From assembly GCF_004916905.1 (NCBI RefSeq), contig NZ_SDLV01000004.1:1-64000 (forward strand): a stretch of 64,000 nucleotides of DNA. Direction: 5' to 3'. Below are positions 35,047-44,148 of this stretch, piece by piece. The first letter of the stretch is position 1. Each line of letters starts with the position of its first letter. The stretch comes from Chryseobacterium candidae (lineage in GTDB: Bacteria; Bacteroidota; Bacteroidia; Flavobacteriales; Weeksellaceae). A program made the translations under genes and the position numbers. The notes beneath the pieces were generated by a model. The model ran no database searches. It was not told the origin of the DNA and saw only the letters and a program-made list of their open reading frames with translations.

Positions 35047-35451
35047 ATGAAAAAACAAGATCTGCCTCAAGACGAAAGTAACCTGAAATCCGCCAACATG
35101 ACTGAAGTTCTGTATGTGACGGATGAGAACGACAATTACACCACAGCAAACAGTACAGGCTGGGATGCCAAAAAAGCTGCTCTGGATGAATCGATGGAAC
35201 TTATTTATGAAAGAATTGAGGAAGCAAAACAAAGCGTTGCCAATAATACAGCAAGCCCCATTGTTTATTTTATGGAACTGAACAAAATGGATATTGGCGT
35301 TCTTGCTTCATATGTAGGGATGTGGCAATGGAGGGTAAAAAGACATTTTAAACCAAAAGTATTTAAAACACTAAGCGAAAATGCACTGAGAAAATATGCC
35401 GATGCTTTCGGTATTTCGGTGGATGAATTAAAGAACTTCAACGGGAAATAA
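35047..35451 (+). CDS. Small protein with a degenerate XRE-like HTH, flexirubin cluster
   Basis: A 134-residue cytoplasmic protein of unknown function. The first 75 residues are polar; residues about 80-130 (MDIGVLASYVGMWQWRVKRH, LRKYADAFGISVDELKNF) have the spacing of an XRE helix-turn-helix and its closing helix. It is the first gene of the second pigment block, about 60 bases ahead of the BtrH-like gene. It might regulate the cluster or act as a structural accessory protein; neither is shown by the sequence. Confidence 0.75.
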   Translation: MKKQDLPQDESNLKSANMTEVLYVTDENDNYTTANSTGWDAKKAALDESMELIYERIEEAKQSVANNTASPIVYFMELNKMDIGVLASYVGMWQWRVKRHFKPKVFKTLSENALRKYADAFGISVDELKNFNGK

Positions 35452-35512
35452 AATGAGATAAGGCTCCAATAAAGCCTGTTCCATTTGGCCCATGAAAAGA
35501 TACAATCAGCAA

Positions 35513-36508
35513 ATGAAATTAAACTTTGAACACCATCAGACTGCGCATTGCGAAAACGGTGTTGCTTCTAATCTACTGCTTAATAAAGGTCTGAAACTGA
35601 GCGAACCTATGATCTTCGGGATCGGTTCAGGATTGTTTTTTGTCTATCTTCCTTTTTTAAAGGTGAATTTTGCTCCGGGCTTCAGCTATCGTCCGATGCC
35701 GGGTGCTATTTTCAGCAAAGCAGCCAAAAGATTAGGAATTAAAATCAAAAGAGAAAAATTCTCAAATCCTAAAGATGCCCAAAAAGCTCTTGAAAGAAAT
35801 CTGGAACAAAACATTCCTACAGGACTTCAGGTGGGCGTTTTCAACCTTACTTATTTTCCTGAAGAATATAAATTCCACTTCAATGCCCACAACCTTGTGG
35901 TGTACGGAAAAGAAGACGGAAAATTTCTGATCAGTGATCCCGTGATGGATTATACAACATCCCTTTCCGAAGCCGAACTGGAAAAAGTAAGATATGCAAA
36001 AGGAGCACTTCCTCCGAAAGGGCATATGTACTACCCTGTTTATGTGCCGGAAAATGTAAATCTTGAAGAAGCCATCAAAAAAGGAATTAAAGATACCTGT
36101 AAAAATATGCTCGCACCCGTACCGCTTATTGGGGTAAAAGCCATGAGATGGGTAGCGAAAAGCATCCCCAAATGGGCTGAGAAGAAAGGAACAAAAGTGA
36201 CCAATCATTATTTGGGACAGTTGATCAGAATGCAGGAGGAAATCGGAACCGGAGGCGGAGGATTCAGGTTTATTTACGGAGCGTTTCTTCAGGAAGCGGC
36301 GGTCATTCTTAAAAATGAAGAGCTTAAGGAATTATCAAAAGAAATAACTTCTATTGGTGATCTTTGGAGAGATTTTGCTGTGGATATTGCCCGGGTGTAT
36401 AAAAACAGAAACTCTAAAAGCAATATCTACAACGAACTTTCAAAAACGATGCTGCACATTGCTGATCTGGAAGAAGCTTTTTATAAAAAACTGAGAAAAG
36501 CAATCTGA
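35513..36508 (+). CDS. BtrH-like N-terminal domain acyltransferase
   Basis: About 331 residues, start set at MKLNFEHHQT. The N-terminal region matches the butirosin-biosynthesis BtrH N-terminal family (PF14399): HCENGVASN with Cys13, FNAHNLVVYG with His126 and LISDPVMD with Asp142, consistent with a Cys-His-Asp acyltransferase. The rest is a helical domain (DUF4872-like). BtrH transfers an acyl group from an ACP to an aminoglycoside. Here the likely cargo is the aryl polyene chain from an ACP, with the dialkylresorcinol as one possible acceptor. It precedes the ABC exporter genes by a base. Confidence 0.85.
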   Translation: MKLNFEHHQTAHCENGVASNLLLNKGLKLSEPMIFGIGSGLFFVYLPFLKVNFAPGFSYRPMPGAIFSKAAKRLGIKIKREKFSNPKDAQKALERNLEQNIPTGLQVGVFNLTYFPEEYKFHFNAHNLVVYGKEDGKFLISDPVMDYTTSLSEAELEKVRYAKGALPPKGHMYYPVYVPENVNLEEAIKKGIKDTCKNMLAPVPLIGVKAMRWVAKSIPKWAEKKGTKVTNHYLGQLIRMQEEIGTGGGGFRFIYGAFLQEAAVILKNEELKELSKEITSIGDLWRDFAVDIARVYKNRNSKSNIYNELSKTMLHIADLEEAFYKKLRKAI

Positions 36509-36509
36509 T

Positions 36510-37268
36510 ATGGCGGAAAATATGATTGAGATTAAAAACCTGTACAAAAAATACAAAAATTCTGATGAGTTTTCTGTAAATGATATCTCTTTGAACATCA
36601 GCAAAAACGAAATCTACGGAATTCTCGGACCCAACGGAGCCGGAAAAACAACATTGATTTCGATGCTTTCAGGATTGATAAAACCTACTTCAGGACAGTT
36701 TACCATTAATGGCTTATCTCCTCAGAAGGATGGTTTCAAAATAAGACAGATTATCGGTATCGTTCCACAGGAATACGCTTTATATCCAACGCTTACCGCC
36801 AAAGAAAATCTGATGTTTTTTGGAAGTTTGTATGGCTTAAAGCATAACCCGCTTAAAAAAGCCATTGATGAATCACTGGAAATCATGGGACTTTCAAAAT
36901 TTGCCAACAAACAGGTGGGACAATTCTCAGGAGGAATGAAACGCCGCTGCAACCTCATCGCAGGAACACTTCATAACCCTAAAGTTCTCTTTCTGGACGA
37001 GCCAACCGTTGGTGTGGATGTTCAGTCTAAAAAAGCAATTATCGACTATCTTCTGGATTTAAACAAACAGGGAACCTGTATCATTTATACTTCCCATCAC
37101 CTTTCAGAAGCAGAAGAGTTTTGTACTAAAATTGCCATCATCGATCATGGAAAGATTCATGCTGTAGGAACTCCTGAAGAACTGGTGAACAGAGTAGCAA
37201 GTGCTGAAAACCTTGAGGATGTTTTCATTTCATTAACCGGAAAAGAATTAAGAGATGTTGTTGTATAA
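36510..37268 (+). CDS. ABC transporter ATP-binding protein
   Basis: A 252-residue ATPase subunit with Walker A GPNGAGKTT at residues 40-48, a Q-loop near PQEYALYPTL, the signature FSGGMKRR and Walker B VLFLDEPTVGVD. It overlaps the permease gene start by 14 bases. It forms the energising subunit of an ABC-2 exporter that probably exports a pigment component or a lipid; no substrate motif is available. Confidence 0.93.
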   Translation: MAENMIEIKNLYKKYKNSDEFSVNDISLNISKNEIYGILGPNGAGKTTLISMLSGLIKPTSGQFTINGLSPQKDGFKIRQIIGIVPQEYALYPTLTAKENLMFFGSLYGLKHNPLKKAIDESLEIMGLSKFANKQVGQFSGGMKRRCNLIAGTLHNPKVLFLDEPTVGVDVQSKKAIIDYLLDLNKQGTCIIYTSHHLSEAEEFCTKIAIIDHGKIHAVGTPEELVNRVASAENLEDVFISLTGKELRDVVV

Positions 37269-38523
37269 ACTGTGGAGAAGTTTTATTAAGGAAATCCTTC
37301 TGCTGAAAAGAGATATCGGAGGAATTGTCATCATCTTTGTGATGCCGCTGCTTTTGATTGTCACCATTACCCTTATTCAGGATTCTACCTTTAAAAACCT
37401 TGAAGGATCAAAGATTCCTATTATTTTTATTGATCAGGACAAATCTGAAGTTTCAAAAAACATAAAAGCAGAACTGGAAAACAGCAAAACATTCCAGCTG
37501 CTAACCAATTTCAATGAAAAATCAGCTCAGGATGCTGTCTTTTCCGGAGATTATCAGATGGCGATTGTCATTCCTGAAAATTTAACGAAAGATTTAAATT
37601 CCAATATTGATTCTAAAGTTCAGACCATTGTAAGTTCATTCGGACTGGAAGGAGATTCTGCAAAGGTAAAAACTGCTGCACCTAAGGCGAAAGAAATTCA
37701 TTTGTACTTTGATCCTGCAACTAATGTGGGCTTCAAAAATTCAGTGATGAATTCTGTCAACAAAATGGTTTTTGAGATTGAAAATAAAAAGATTTACAAA
37801 GCATTCCAGGATCAGCTGGGAACAACGGAAAATCTTGACGAAAATAAAAACCTGATCAGCTTTAAAGAAATCACGCCCAGGAAAGGAGAAATGGATGTAA
37901 TGCCGAATTCTGTTCAGCACAACGTTCCTGCATGGACTCTTTTTGCCATATTCTTTATTGTAGTCCCTTTATCCATCAATCTGGTAAAAGAAAAAAGCCA
38001 GGGGACAAGTGTAAGAGCAAGAATAAGCCCTACCCCTTATTTTGTACATATTTTAGGAAAAACATTTACCTATCTTATCATCTGCCTTATTCAGTTTTTA
38101 CTGATGGTTGCGGTAGGTATTTATCTTTTCCCTTATATGGATCTTCCGGCTTTTGATGTATCCGGAAAAATGTTTCAGCTTGTGACAGTAACACTTTTTG
38201 CAGGGCTGGCAGCAATTGGATTTGGTGTTTTATTAGGAACGATTGCCGATACCCAGGAACAGTCTGCTCCATTTGGCGCCACTTCCGTAGTGGTTCTGGC
38301 AGCCATTGGCGGAATCTGGGTTCCTGTATTTTTAATGCCGGAATTCATGCAGACCATTGCAAAATTCTCTCCTATGAACTGGGGACTGAATGCCTATTAT
38401 GATATTATTTTAAGAAACAGCGGAATTGGTGGAATTGCTAAAGAACTGATTTTTCTTTTCCTGTTCTATATCGCCACCGTTGCTATTTCCCTTTTTTACG
38501 AAAAAAAACAAAATGCAGTCTAA
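37255..38523 (+). CDS. ABC-2 type permease
   Basis: A 422-residue permease with an N-terminal helix near residues 20-42, a long extracytoplasmic domain (residues about 45-225) and five C-terminal helices including the conserved GVLLGTIADTQEQSAPFG segment of ABC-2 exporters. Translationally coupled to the ATPase. Forms the membrane part of the exporter in the flexirubin block. Confidence 0.92.
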   Translation: MLLYKLWRSFIKEILLLKRDIGGIVIIFVMPLLLIVTITLIQDSTFKNLEGSKIPIIFIDQDKSEVSKNIKAELENSKTFQLLTNFNEKSAQDAVFSGDYQMAIVIPENLTKDLNSNIDSKVQTIVSSFGLEGDSAKVKTAAPKAKEIHLYFDPATNVGFKNSVMNSVNKMVFEIENKKIYKAFQDQLGTTENLDENKNLISFKEITPRKGEMDVMPNSVQHNVPAWTLFAIFFIVVPLSINLVKEKSQGTSVRARISPTPYFVHILGKTFTYLIICLIQFLLMVAVGIYLFPYMDLPAFDVSGKMFQLVTVTLFAGLAAIGFGVLLGTIADTQEQSAPFGATSVVVLAAIGGIWVPVFLMPEFMQTIAKFSPMNWGLNAYYDIILRNSGIGGIAKELIFLFLFYIATVAISLFYEKKQNAV

Positions 38524-38941
38524 AGAAAATATATTAACCTGTACTGAAGAAGTCAGAGTAAGATTCAATGAGACAGATCCGCTGGGAATTGTCTGGCATG
38601 GGCATTATATCGTGTATTTTGAAGACGGAAGAGAAGCTTTCGGACGTCTGCACGGTCTTACCTATCTTGACATTCAGGATGCAGGATTTGTAACGCCTAT
38701 CGTAAAAAGTACCTGTGAACATTTTCTTCCGTTAAAATATGGAGAAACATTCAGAATTGTAACTACGTTTATCAATTCCGCTTCTGCCAAGCTTATTTAC
38801 AGATATGAGCTTTTCAATCAGGAAGACCAATTGGTTTGCAGTGGTGAAACCATTCAGGTGTTTCTTGATAGCAACGGAAGCTTATGCCTGTACAATCCGG
38901 AGTTTTTTCAAAACTGGAAAGATAAAATGGGATTATCATGA
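38513..38941 (+). CDS. Acyl-CoA/ACP thioesterase, 4HBT family
   Basis: About 142 residues starting at MQSKENILT, overlapping the permease stop by 11 bases. VRFNETDPLGIVWHGHYIVY is the hotdog 4HBT motif, with the catalytic Asp in TDPLG. In a pigment cluster it may release or edit ACP-bound chains. Its stop overlaps the next KS gene start (ATGA), showing tight coupling. Confidence 0.87.
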   Translation: MQSKENILTCTEEVRVRFNETDPLGIVWHGHYIVYFEDGREAFGRLHGLTYLDIQDAGFVTPIVKSTCEHFLPLKYGETFRIVTTFINSASAKLIYRYELFNQEDQLVCSGETIQVFLDSNGSLCLYNPEFFQNWKDKMGLS

Positions 38942-40104
38942 GAAAAGAAATTTATATCACAGACTACAATTGTGTAACTCCTTTGGGCTTCAATGTTGAT
39001 TCCAACTGGAAGGCACTTTCAGCAGGACAATCAGGGGTTGCTTTACATAAAATTATAGACAATCAGGATGCTTTTTATGCTTCTATGATTGACTCTGAAA
39101 AACTGAATGAAGAATTTAGCAGATTCTTCGACTACGCTCAGAATGACATTCCCAACTTCACAAGGCTGGAGAAAATGCTTCTTGTAAGCTTACAGCCTCT
39201 TGTTGAAAAAAATATCCTATCAGATGAAACCGCTTTCATCCTTTCCACCACGAAAGGAAATATCAGCCTGTTAAAAAATCAGTCTGAGCTGCCAGAATGC
39301 GTTTATTTATCAAAATTAGCACAGAGAATAGCAGATTTTTTTGGATTCAAAACAAAACCTATTGTTATTTCCAATGCCTGTGTTTCAGGAGTAATGGCTA
39401 TTGCTGTTGCTAAGAATATGATTCAGGCAGGAAGATATAAAGATGCCTTTGTAGTGGCAGGTGATGAACTTTCTGAATTTGTTATTTCAGGATTCAATTC
39501 ATTTCAGGCGATTGGCTCCGGACCTTGCCAACCTTATGATAAAAACAGGGACGGAATCAACATCGGGGAAGCAGCTGCTGCAGCTTATGTAACTGGTTGT
39601 CATTCTGACGAAGGAAGAATCCAAAAAAACGAAAAATTTAGTTTTAAAGTTTTGGGAGACTCTGCCGTTAATGATGCCAATCATATTTCCGGACCTTCCA
39701 GAACGGGAGACGGTTTATATGCCAGTATTAAAAATGCAATGGATGAAGCGAATGTTTCTCCGGAACAGATCGATTTTATTTCTGCCCATGGAACGGCTAC
39801 TCTATATAACGACGAAATGGAAGCCATTGCCTTCAACAGAATGAATCTCCAGAATATTCCGCTCAACAGTATGAAAGGCTATTACGGACACTGCCTGGGT
39901 GCTTCCGGACTTCTGGAAAGTATTATTTCTATGGAAAGTGCTCTTCACAACACGCTGCTTCCTTCAAAGAATTTTGAAGAAACGGGAGTAACCCAGCCTT
40001 TGAATATCATCAGAGAAAGCCAGACTGCAGAGATTAAATATATTCTAAAGACCGCTTCCGGTTTTGGCGGTTGCAACGCGGCTGTTGTACTGGAAAAATG
40101 TTAA
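38938..40104 (+). CDS. Beta-ketoacyl synthase (FabF-like, chain extender)
   Basis: A 388-residue ketosynthase. The catalytic triad is complete: Cys148 (SNACVSGVM), His284 (SAHGTATLY) and His318 ([11 protein letters not shown]). It would condense malonyl-ACP with the growing aryl-polyene chain. Stop overlap with the thioesterase and a two-base gap to the next KS-like gene place it in the operon core. Confidence 0.9.
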   Translation: MRKEIYITDYNCVTPLGFNVDSNWKALSAGQSGVALHKIIDNQDAFYASMIDSEKLNEEFSRFFDYAQNDIPNFTRLEKMLLVSLQPLVEKNILSDETAFILSTTKGNISLLKNQSELPECVYLSKLAQRIADFFGFKTKPIVISNACVSGVMAIAVAKNMIQAGRYKDAFVVAGDELSEFVISGFNSFQAIGSGPCQPYDKNRDGINIGEAAAAAYVTGCHSDEGRIQKNEKFSFKVLGDSAVNDANHISGPSRTGDGLYASIKNAMDEANVSPEQIDFISAHGTATLYNDEMEAIAFNRMNLQNIPLNSMKGYYGHCLGASGLLESIISMESALHNTLLPSKNFEETGVTQPLNIIRESQTAEIKYILKTASGFGGCNAAVVLEKC

Positions 40105-40105
40105 A

Positions 40106-40654
40106 ATGAACGTAATGAAGAAACTCAACAGCTGTACCCTAGAACATTCAAAAATAACCGTTGACGGAAATCTTGTTTTTGAAAGCCAGAGCGAAACCTT
40201 TCAGGAATTTGCCAAAGAAGCGTATAAAAGCTTAGATCTAAGCTATCCTAAATTTCATAAAATGGATAATCTGAGCAAGCTGGCCTTTCTTTCCGCTGAA
40301 ACTATTTTGAAAGATGAGGATCACAGCAGAACGGCCATCGTTTTTGCCAACAGGTCATCCAGTCTGGATACGGATTTCAAATATCAGGAAAGTATCAACG
40401 ATCAGGATAACTTCTACCCGAGTCCTGCAGTTTTTGTCTACACTTTGCCCAATATCTGTGTAGGCGAAATCAGCATTAAGCACAAAATGCAGACTGAAAA
40501 TGCTTTTTTCGTTTTGGACGAATTGGATGAAAATTTTTTAAACGACTATTCTGAACAGATTCTGCACTCCGGAAAAGCTGACAAAGTATTGTGCGGCTGG
40601 GTGGAATTGTATCAGGAAAATTATAAAGCTTTTGTATATTTGCTCACATTATAA
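40106..40654 (+). CDS. Ketosynthase-like truncated protein
   Basis: About 182 residues, start at MNVMKKLNS two bases after the KS stop (an in-frame extension inside the KS gene is a shadow). The middle [20 protein letters not shown] resembles the TLPN..GE strand-helix of thiolase-fold KS proteins, but the normal Cys-centred nucleophile loop and the two His motifs are not present, and it is half the normal length. It looks like a KS-fold accessory or scaffolding subunit. Non-catalytic by inspection; its role is unknown. Confidence 0.7.
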   Translation: MNVMKKLNSCTLEHSKITVDGNLVFESQSETFQEFAKEAYKSLDLSYPKFHKMDNLSKLAFLSAETILKDEDHSRTAIVFANRSSSLDTDFKYQESINDQDNFYPSPAVFVYTLPNICVGEISIKHKMQTENAFFVLDELDENFLNDYSEQILHSGKADKVLCGWVELYQENYKAFVYLLTL

Positions 40655-40659
40655 TTTAA

Positions 40660-40710
40660 CAATGTACCAATGCTAAAGGCAATAAAAACCATTGGTAAAC
40701 TGGTACATTG
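40660..40710. repeat. Imperfect palindromic repeat upstream of an ACP gene
   Basis: Perfect 10-bp arms CAATGTACCA (40660-40669) and TGGTACATTG (40701-40710), with further TTGTTACATT after the right arm. It sits in the short gap before the ACP ATG at 40738. It belongs to the same style of repeat seen at 41006-41054 and 55363-55422. Confidence 0.55.
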
Positions 40711-40737
40711 ATATATTGTTACATTAAAATACTATTT

Positions 40738-40995
40738 ATGGAAAACTTAAAAACAGAATTGAAGCACAAAATTATTGAAGTTCTTAACCTTGAAGATGTA
40801 TCTGTGGAAGAAATCAAAGATACTGATCCGTTATTTGGAGGAGGTTTAGGATTAGATTCTATTGATGCTTTGGAATTGATCGTTCTTCTTGATAAAGACT
40901 ACGGAATAAAATTAGCCGATCCTAAAAAAGGAAAAGAGATTTTCCAGTCTATCGATACGATGGCAAAATTCATCGAGGATAACAGAACGAAATAA
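40738..40995 (+). CDS. Acyl carrier protein
   Basis: An 85-residue acidic ACP with start at MENLKTELK. The phosphopantetheine serine is Ser41 in GLGLDSIDALE, with an LFGGGLG loop typical of pigment ACPs. It carries growing aryl-polyene intermediates. Flanked on both sides by palindromic repeats, and in the middle of the KS genes. Confidence 0.93.
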   Translation: MENLKTELKHKIIEVLNLEDVSVEEIKDTDPLFGGGLGLDSIDALELIVLLDKDYGIKLADPKKGKEIFQSIDTMAKFIEDNRTK

Positions 40996-41005
40996 ATTAC
41001 TATAA

Positions 41006-41054
41006 CAATCTAACAGTATATCAATGCAGAAATTATTGGTCAATTGTTAGATTG
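41006..41054. repeat. Imperfect palindromic repeat downstream of an ACP gene
   Basis: Perfect 9-bp arms CAATCTAAC (41006-41014) and GTTAGATTG (41046-41054), followed by CTGAATTGTTACATT. It separates the ACP stop (40995) from the next KS start (41080). Confidence 0.55.
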
Positions 41055-41079
41055 CTGAATTGTTACATTATTTAATGTC

Positions 41080-42279
41080 ATGAGTCAAAAAATTGCCATA
41101 ACAGGAATGGGCATCATTTCCTCCATCGGAAACAATGTGGAGGAAAATTTTATTTCATTACAATCCGGAAAACACGGGATTTCAGATATTGAAATGTTTG
41201 AGACCCGCCACGCCGGAAGCATTAAAACGGGTGAAATAAAATTATCCAATGAAGACCTTGTACAGCAGCTTCAGCTTGATGAAGACAACAATATAACAAG
41301 AACGTCTTTATTAGGAATGGTTGCTGCAAAAGAAGCTGTAGAAAGTGCCGGAATATCAGATATTAACAGTTGCAGAACAGGGCTGATCTCCTCTACCAGT
41401 GTAGCGGGGATGGATATCACCGAAAAATATTTCTACTCTTACGAAGACTTTCCCGAAAAGCAAAAATATATTGACGCACACGATGCCGGAAATTCTTCAT
41501 TGGCGATTGCCGGTTACCTGGGATTAAAAGGAATGGTTTCTACCATCAGTACAGCCTGTTCATCAGCTGCTAATGCCATTATGATGGGCGCTAAACTGAT
41601 TAAAAACGGAGTTTTGGACCGCGTTATTGTGGGGGGAACAGATTCTCTTTCAAAATTTACTTTGAACGGATTCAATACCCTGATGATCCTTACCGATTCT
41701 TACAACACTCCTTTTGACAACAACAGAAAAGGACTGAATCTTGGGGAAGCTGCGGCTTTCTTAGTGCTTGAGTCTGAAGAAATAGTCAAAAAAGAAAATA
41801 AAAAAGTTCTGGCCTATCTTTCCGGCTATGGAAATGCCAATGATGCCCATCATCAGACAGCCTCTTCAGAAAACGGACAGGGTGCATTTTTAGCCATGCA
41901 GCAAGCCCTTAAAATCTCAGGATTGGAAAAAGAAAATATAGATTATATCAACGTTCACGGAACGGCAACTCCCAACAACGATTTATCGGAAGGAATTGCC
42001 ATGATCAGAATCTTCGGGGAAAACCAGATTCCTGAATTTAGTTCTACAAAAGCATTTACAGGCCATACACTGGCCGCTGCGGCAGGAATTGAAGCCGTAT
42101 TTTCAATTTTAGCCATGCAAAACAGCGTGATCTTCCCGAATCTGAATTTCAAAACAAAAATGGAAGAGTTTGACCTTACTCCTGTTACCGAACTGAAAGA
42201 AAAAAACATTCATCATGTTCTTTCCAATTCATTTGGATTCGGAGGAAACTGTTCTACCTTAATTTTCTCAAAATCATGA
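41080..42279 (+). CDS. Beta-ketoacyl-ACP synthase (FabF-like)
   Basis: A 399-residue ketosynthase with Cys160 (STACSSAAN), His293 (VHGTATPNND) and His329 (AFTGHTLAA), so catalytically complete. It overlaps the next gene by four bases (ATGA), the arrangement of a KS/chain-length-factor pair, and probably builds the polyene by repeated malonyl extension. Confidence 0.92.
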   Translation: MSQKIAITGMGIISSIGNNVEENFISLQSGKHGISDIEMFETRHAGSIKTGEIKLSNEDLVQQLQLDEDNNITRTSLLGMVAAKEAVESAGISDINSCRTGLISSTSVAGMDITEKYFYSYEDFPEKQKYIDAHDAGNSSLAIAGYLGLKGMVSTISTACSSAANAIMMGAKLIKNGVLDRVIVGGTDSLSKFTLNGFNTLMILTDSYNTPFDNNRKGLNLGEAAAFLVLESEEIVKKENKKVLAYLSGYGNANDAHHQTASSENGQGAFLAMQQALKISGLEKENIDYINVHGTATPNNDLSEGIAMIRIFGENQIPEFSSTKAFTGHTLAAAAGIEAVFSILAMQNSVIFPNLNFKTKMEEFDLTPVTELKEKNIHHVLSNSFGFGGNCSTLIFSKS

Positions 42280-43337
42280 GTGCAGTATACATCAACAGTG
42301 CGTCCTGTATCTCGGTTCAGGACACTTTAAATGAAAATATTCTTCAGAACCTTCATCCTGAAAATTCTTCAAACATCCTTAAGGCCATAGAACCTATTTA
42401 CAAAGAGTTCATTCCGCCTGCGATGATCAGGAGAATGTCTAAAACGGTAAAAATGAGTTCTGTAGCATCGCATTACGCTCTGAAGGAAGCTGGAATTGAA
42501 CAGCCGGATGCCATTATCGTAGGAACCGGAATGGGCTGCTCGCAGGATTCTGAAAAATTCCTGAAAAACGTAATTGATAACCATGAAGAGTTCCTTACGC
42601 CTACCTTTTTTATCCAGTCTACCCATAACACGGTAGCTGGACAGATTGCTCTGGGATTACAGTGTCATGCGTATAACTTCACGTATGTAAATACATCTTC
42701 TTCCCTTGAGTTTTCATTACTGGACGCTCAGCTTCAGATCAATGACGGAGAAGCAGAAAATGTTCTGGCAGGTTCTACAGATGAACAGACGGACAGAATA
42801 ATGGAGCTTTACCTTCTGAATAATACCATCAAAAAAGAAACTGATCTTCCTGCAGATTATTTAAACTCTACGACTAATGGAGTGATCTGGGGTGAAGGTG
42901 CCAGTTTTTTTGTTGTAGGAAAAGATAAGACTGAAAACTCTTACGCCAAGCTTAAGAATATCCAAATTAATAATAAGGTTGAATTGAATGAAGCACAGGA
43001 TTTTATCCGGAATTTCTTAGCTCAGAATAGTCTTTCAACTGGTGATGTTGATGCTGTTATCTTAGGATTCAGTGGAGATGCAGATTCAGATATCTACTAT
43101 ACAAAAGCAATGGATATCTTTCCGGATTCCGCACAGCTGTATTATAAACATCTGAGTGGAGAATTCAATACGGCAAGTGGGTTTTCTACGTTTATAGCCT
43201 GTCATATACTTAAGGAACAGCATATCCCGGAAATTATGATGATCAATTCTCAGAAAAAAGACAATCTGAATAATGTTCTTCTTTATAATCATCTGGGAGG
43301 AAATGATCACAGCCTGGTTCTGCTGGAAAGGGTTTAA
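42276..43337 (+). CDS. Chain-length-factor-like KS partner
   Basis: A 353-residue KS-fold protein. At the catalytic Cys position it has Ser (VNTSSSLEF, Ser141), and neither His motif is preserved (VILGFSGDAD and HLSGEFNTASG stand there). This is the profile of a KS-beta/chain-length factor, here coupled to the upstream catalytic KS as in the ApeO/ApeC pair of aryl polyene synthases. Likely forms a heterodimer with the 41080 product. It is the last gene before the AraC-like insertion. Confidence 0.87.
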   Translation: MSAVYINSASCISVQDTLNENILQNLHPENSSNILKAIEPIYKEFIPPAMIRRMSKTVKMSSVASHYALKEAGIEQPDAIIVGTGMGCSQDSEKFLKNVIDNHEEFLTPTFFIQSTHNTVAGQIALGLQCHAYNFTYVNTSSSLEFSLLDAQLQINDGEAENVLAGSTDEQTDRIMELYLLNNTIKKETDLPADYLNSTTNGVIWGEGASFFVVGKDKTENSYAKLKNIQINNKVELNEAQDFIRNFLAQNSLSTGDVDAVILGFSGDADSDIYYTKAMDIFPDSAQLYYKHLSGEFNTASGFSTFIACHILKEQHIPEIMMINSQKKDNLNNVLLYNHLGGNDHSLVLLERV

Positions 43338-43378
43338 ATCTATATTTAAAAAATTGCAGTTATTTCAACAGCCAGTTT

Positions 43379-44101
43379 ATGAATAATTTAATATTAGCGT
43401 TAAAAGCCCATAAATCAAATGTTGATGTACACAGACATTCTGCCTATCAGATTGTATATACTTCGGACAATCCTTTTCATACCATATCTGGAGATCAATA
43501 CTGTGAGAATATCTTTGGCTTTATCATAAGACCTCAGGTTTCTCATTCCTGTATTTGTACAAATAGTAATTTGATTGTAATGAATATAGAAGCATACTCC
43601 ATTGCAGGAAAAAATATATCTGAAAAATTAGGAAGCAAAAACACTGAAATATTTTTCACCGGGGAAAGCTTTATGAATTTTTTCGGGATCACAGGAATCG
43701 AAATCAACATCCGGGATCTCATCAGATCAATGAATGCTGATGAAAACGTCCAGATCACAGACAATAGAGTAAACAGTGCCATTGCTATCATCAATAATGA
43801 ATACCGGTCTACCAGATTAACTCTTGATCAAATATCGAAGACCGTCTCACTCTCTTCATCCCGTCTTGCTTTTTTATTTAAGCAGCAGACCGGAAGCAGT
43901 ATTATGAAGTTTTTACTATGGACCAGAATCAGGAGTGCTATCTTTCTTATTCTGTCCAAAAAAGATATTTCATTAACCTCAATTGCCCACGAGTGCGGAT
44001 TTTACGATTCTTCTCAAATGAATAAATACATGTATCAGATGTTTGGTATATCTCCCTTAAAACTTAGAAAGAAAAGTGATCTGATACAATTTTTAGAATA
44101 A
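43379..44101 (+). CDS. AraC family transcriptional regulator
   Basis: A 240-residue regulator. N-terminal cupin-like sensing half (residues 1-130) and C-terminal AraC double helix-turn-helix (LTLDQISKTVSLSSSRLAFL, then IAHECGFYDSSQMNKYM and ISPLKLRKK). It starts about 40 bases after the CLF gene. It may control the esterase downstream or the pigment genes; the ligand is unknown. Confidence 0.88.
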   Translation: MNNLILALKAHKSNVDVHRHSAYQIVYTSDNPFHTISGDQYCENIFGFIIRPQVSHSCICTNSNLIVMNIEAYSIAGKNISEKLGSKNTEIFFTGESFMNFFGITGIEINIRDLIRSMNADENVQITDNRVNSAIAIINNEYRSTRLTLDQISKTVSLSSSRLAFLFKQQTGSSIMKFLLWTRIRSAIFLILSKKDISLTSIAHECGFYDSSQMNKYMYQMFGISPLKLRKKSDLIQFLE

Positions 44102-44148
44102 ATCTTCAATTAAATTTGCTTAAGTTTAATTATTAAATAAATTACACA

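Noticed and set aside
34852..35232. A 126-codon minus-strand frame across the spacer and the start of the 35047 gene
   Set aside because: Phe/His/Ile-rich shadow of the plus-strand gene without a signal or motif; the real minus-strand gene in this spacer is the peptide at 34568.
35762..36208. Minus-strand 148-codon frame inside the BtrH-like gene
   Set aside because: Antisense shadow of a well-supported gene.
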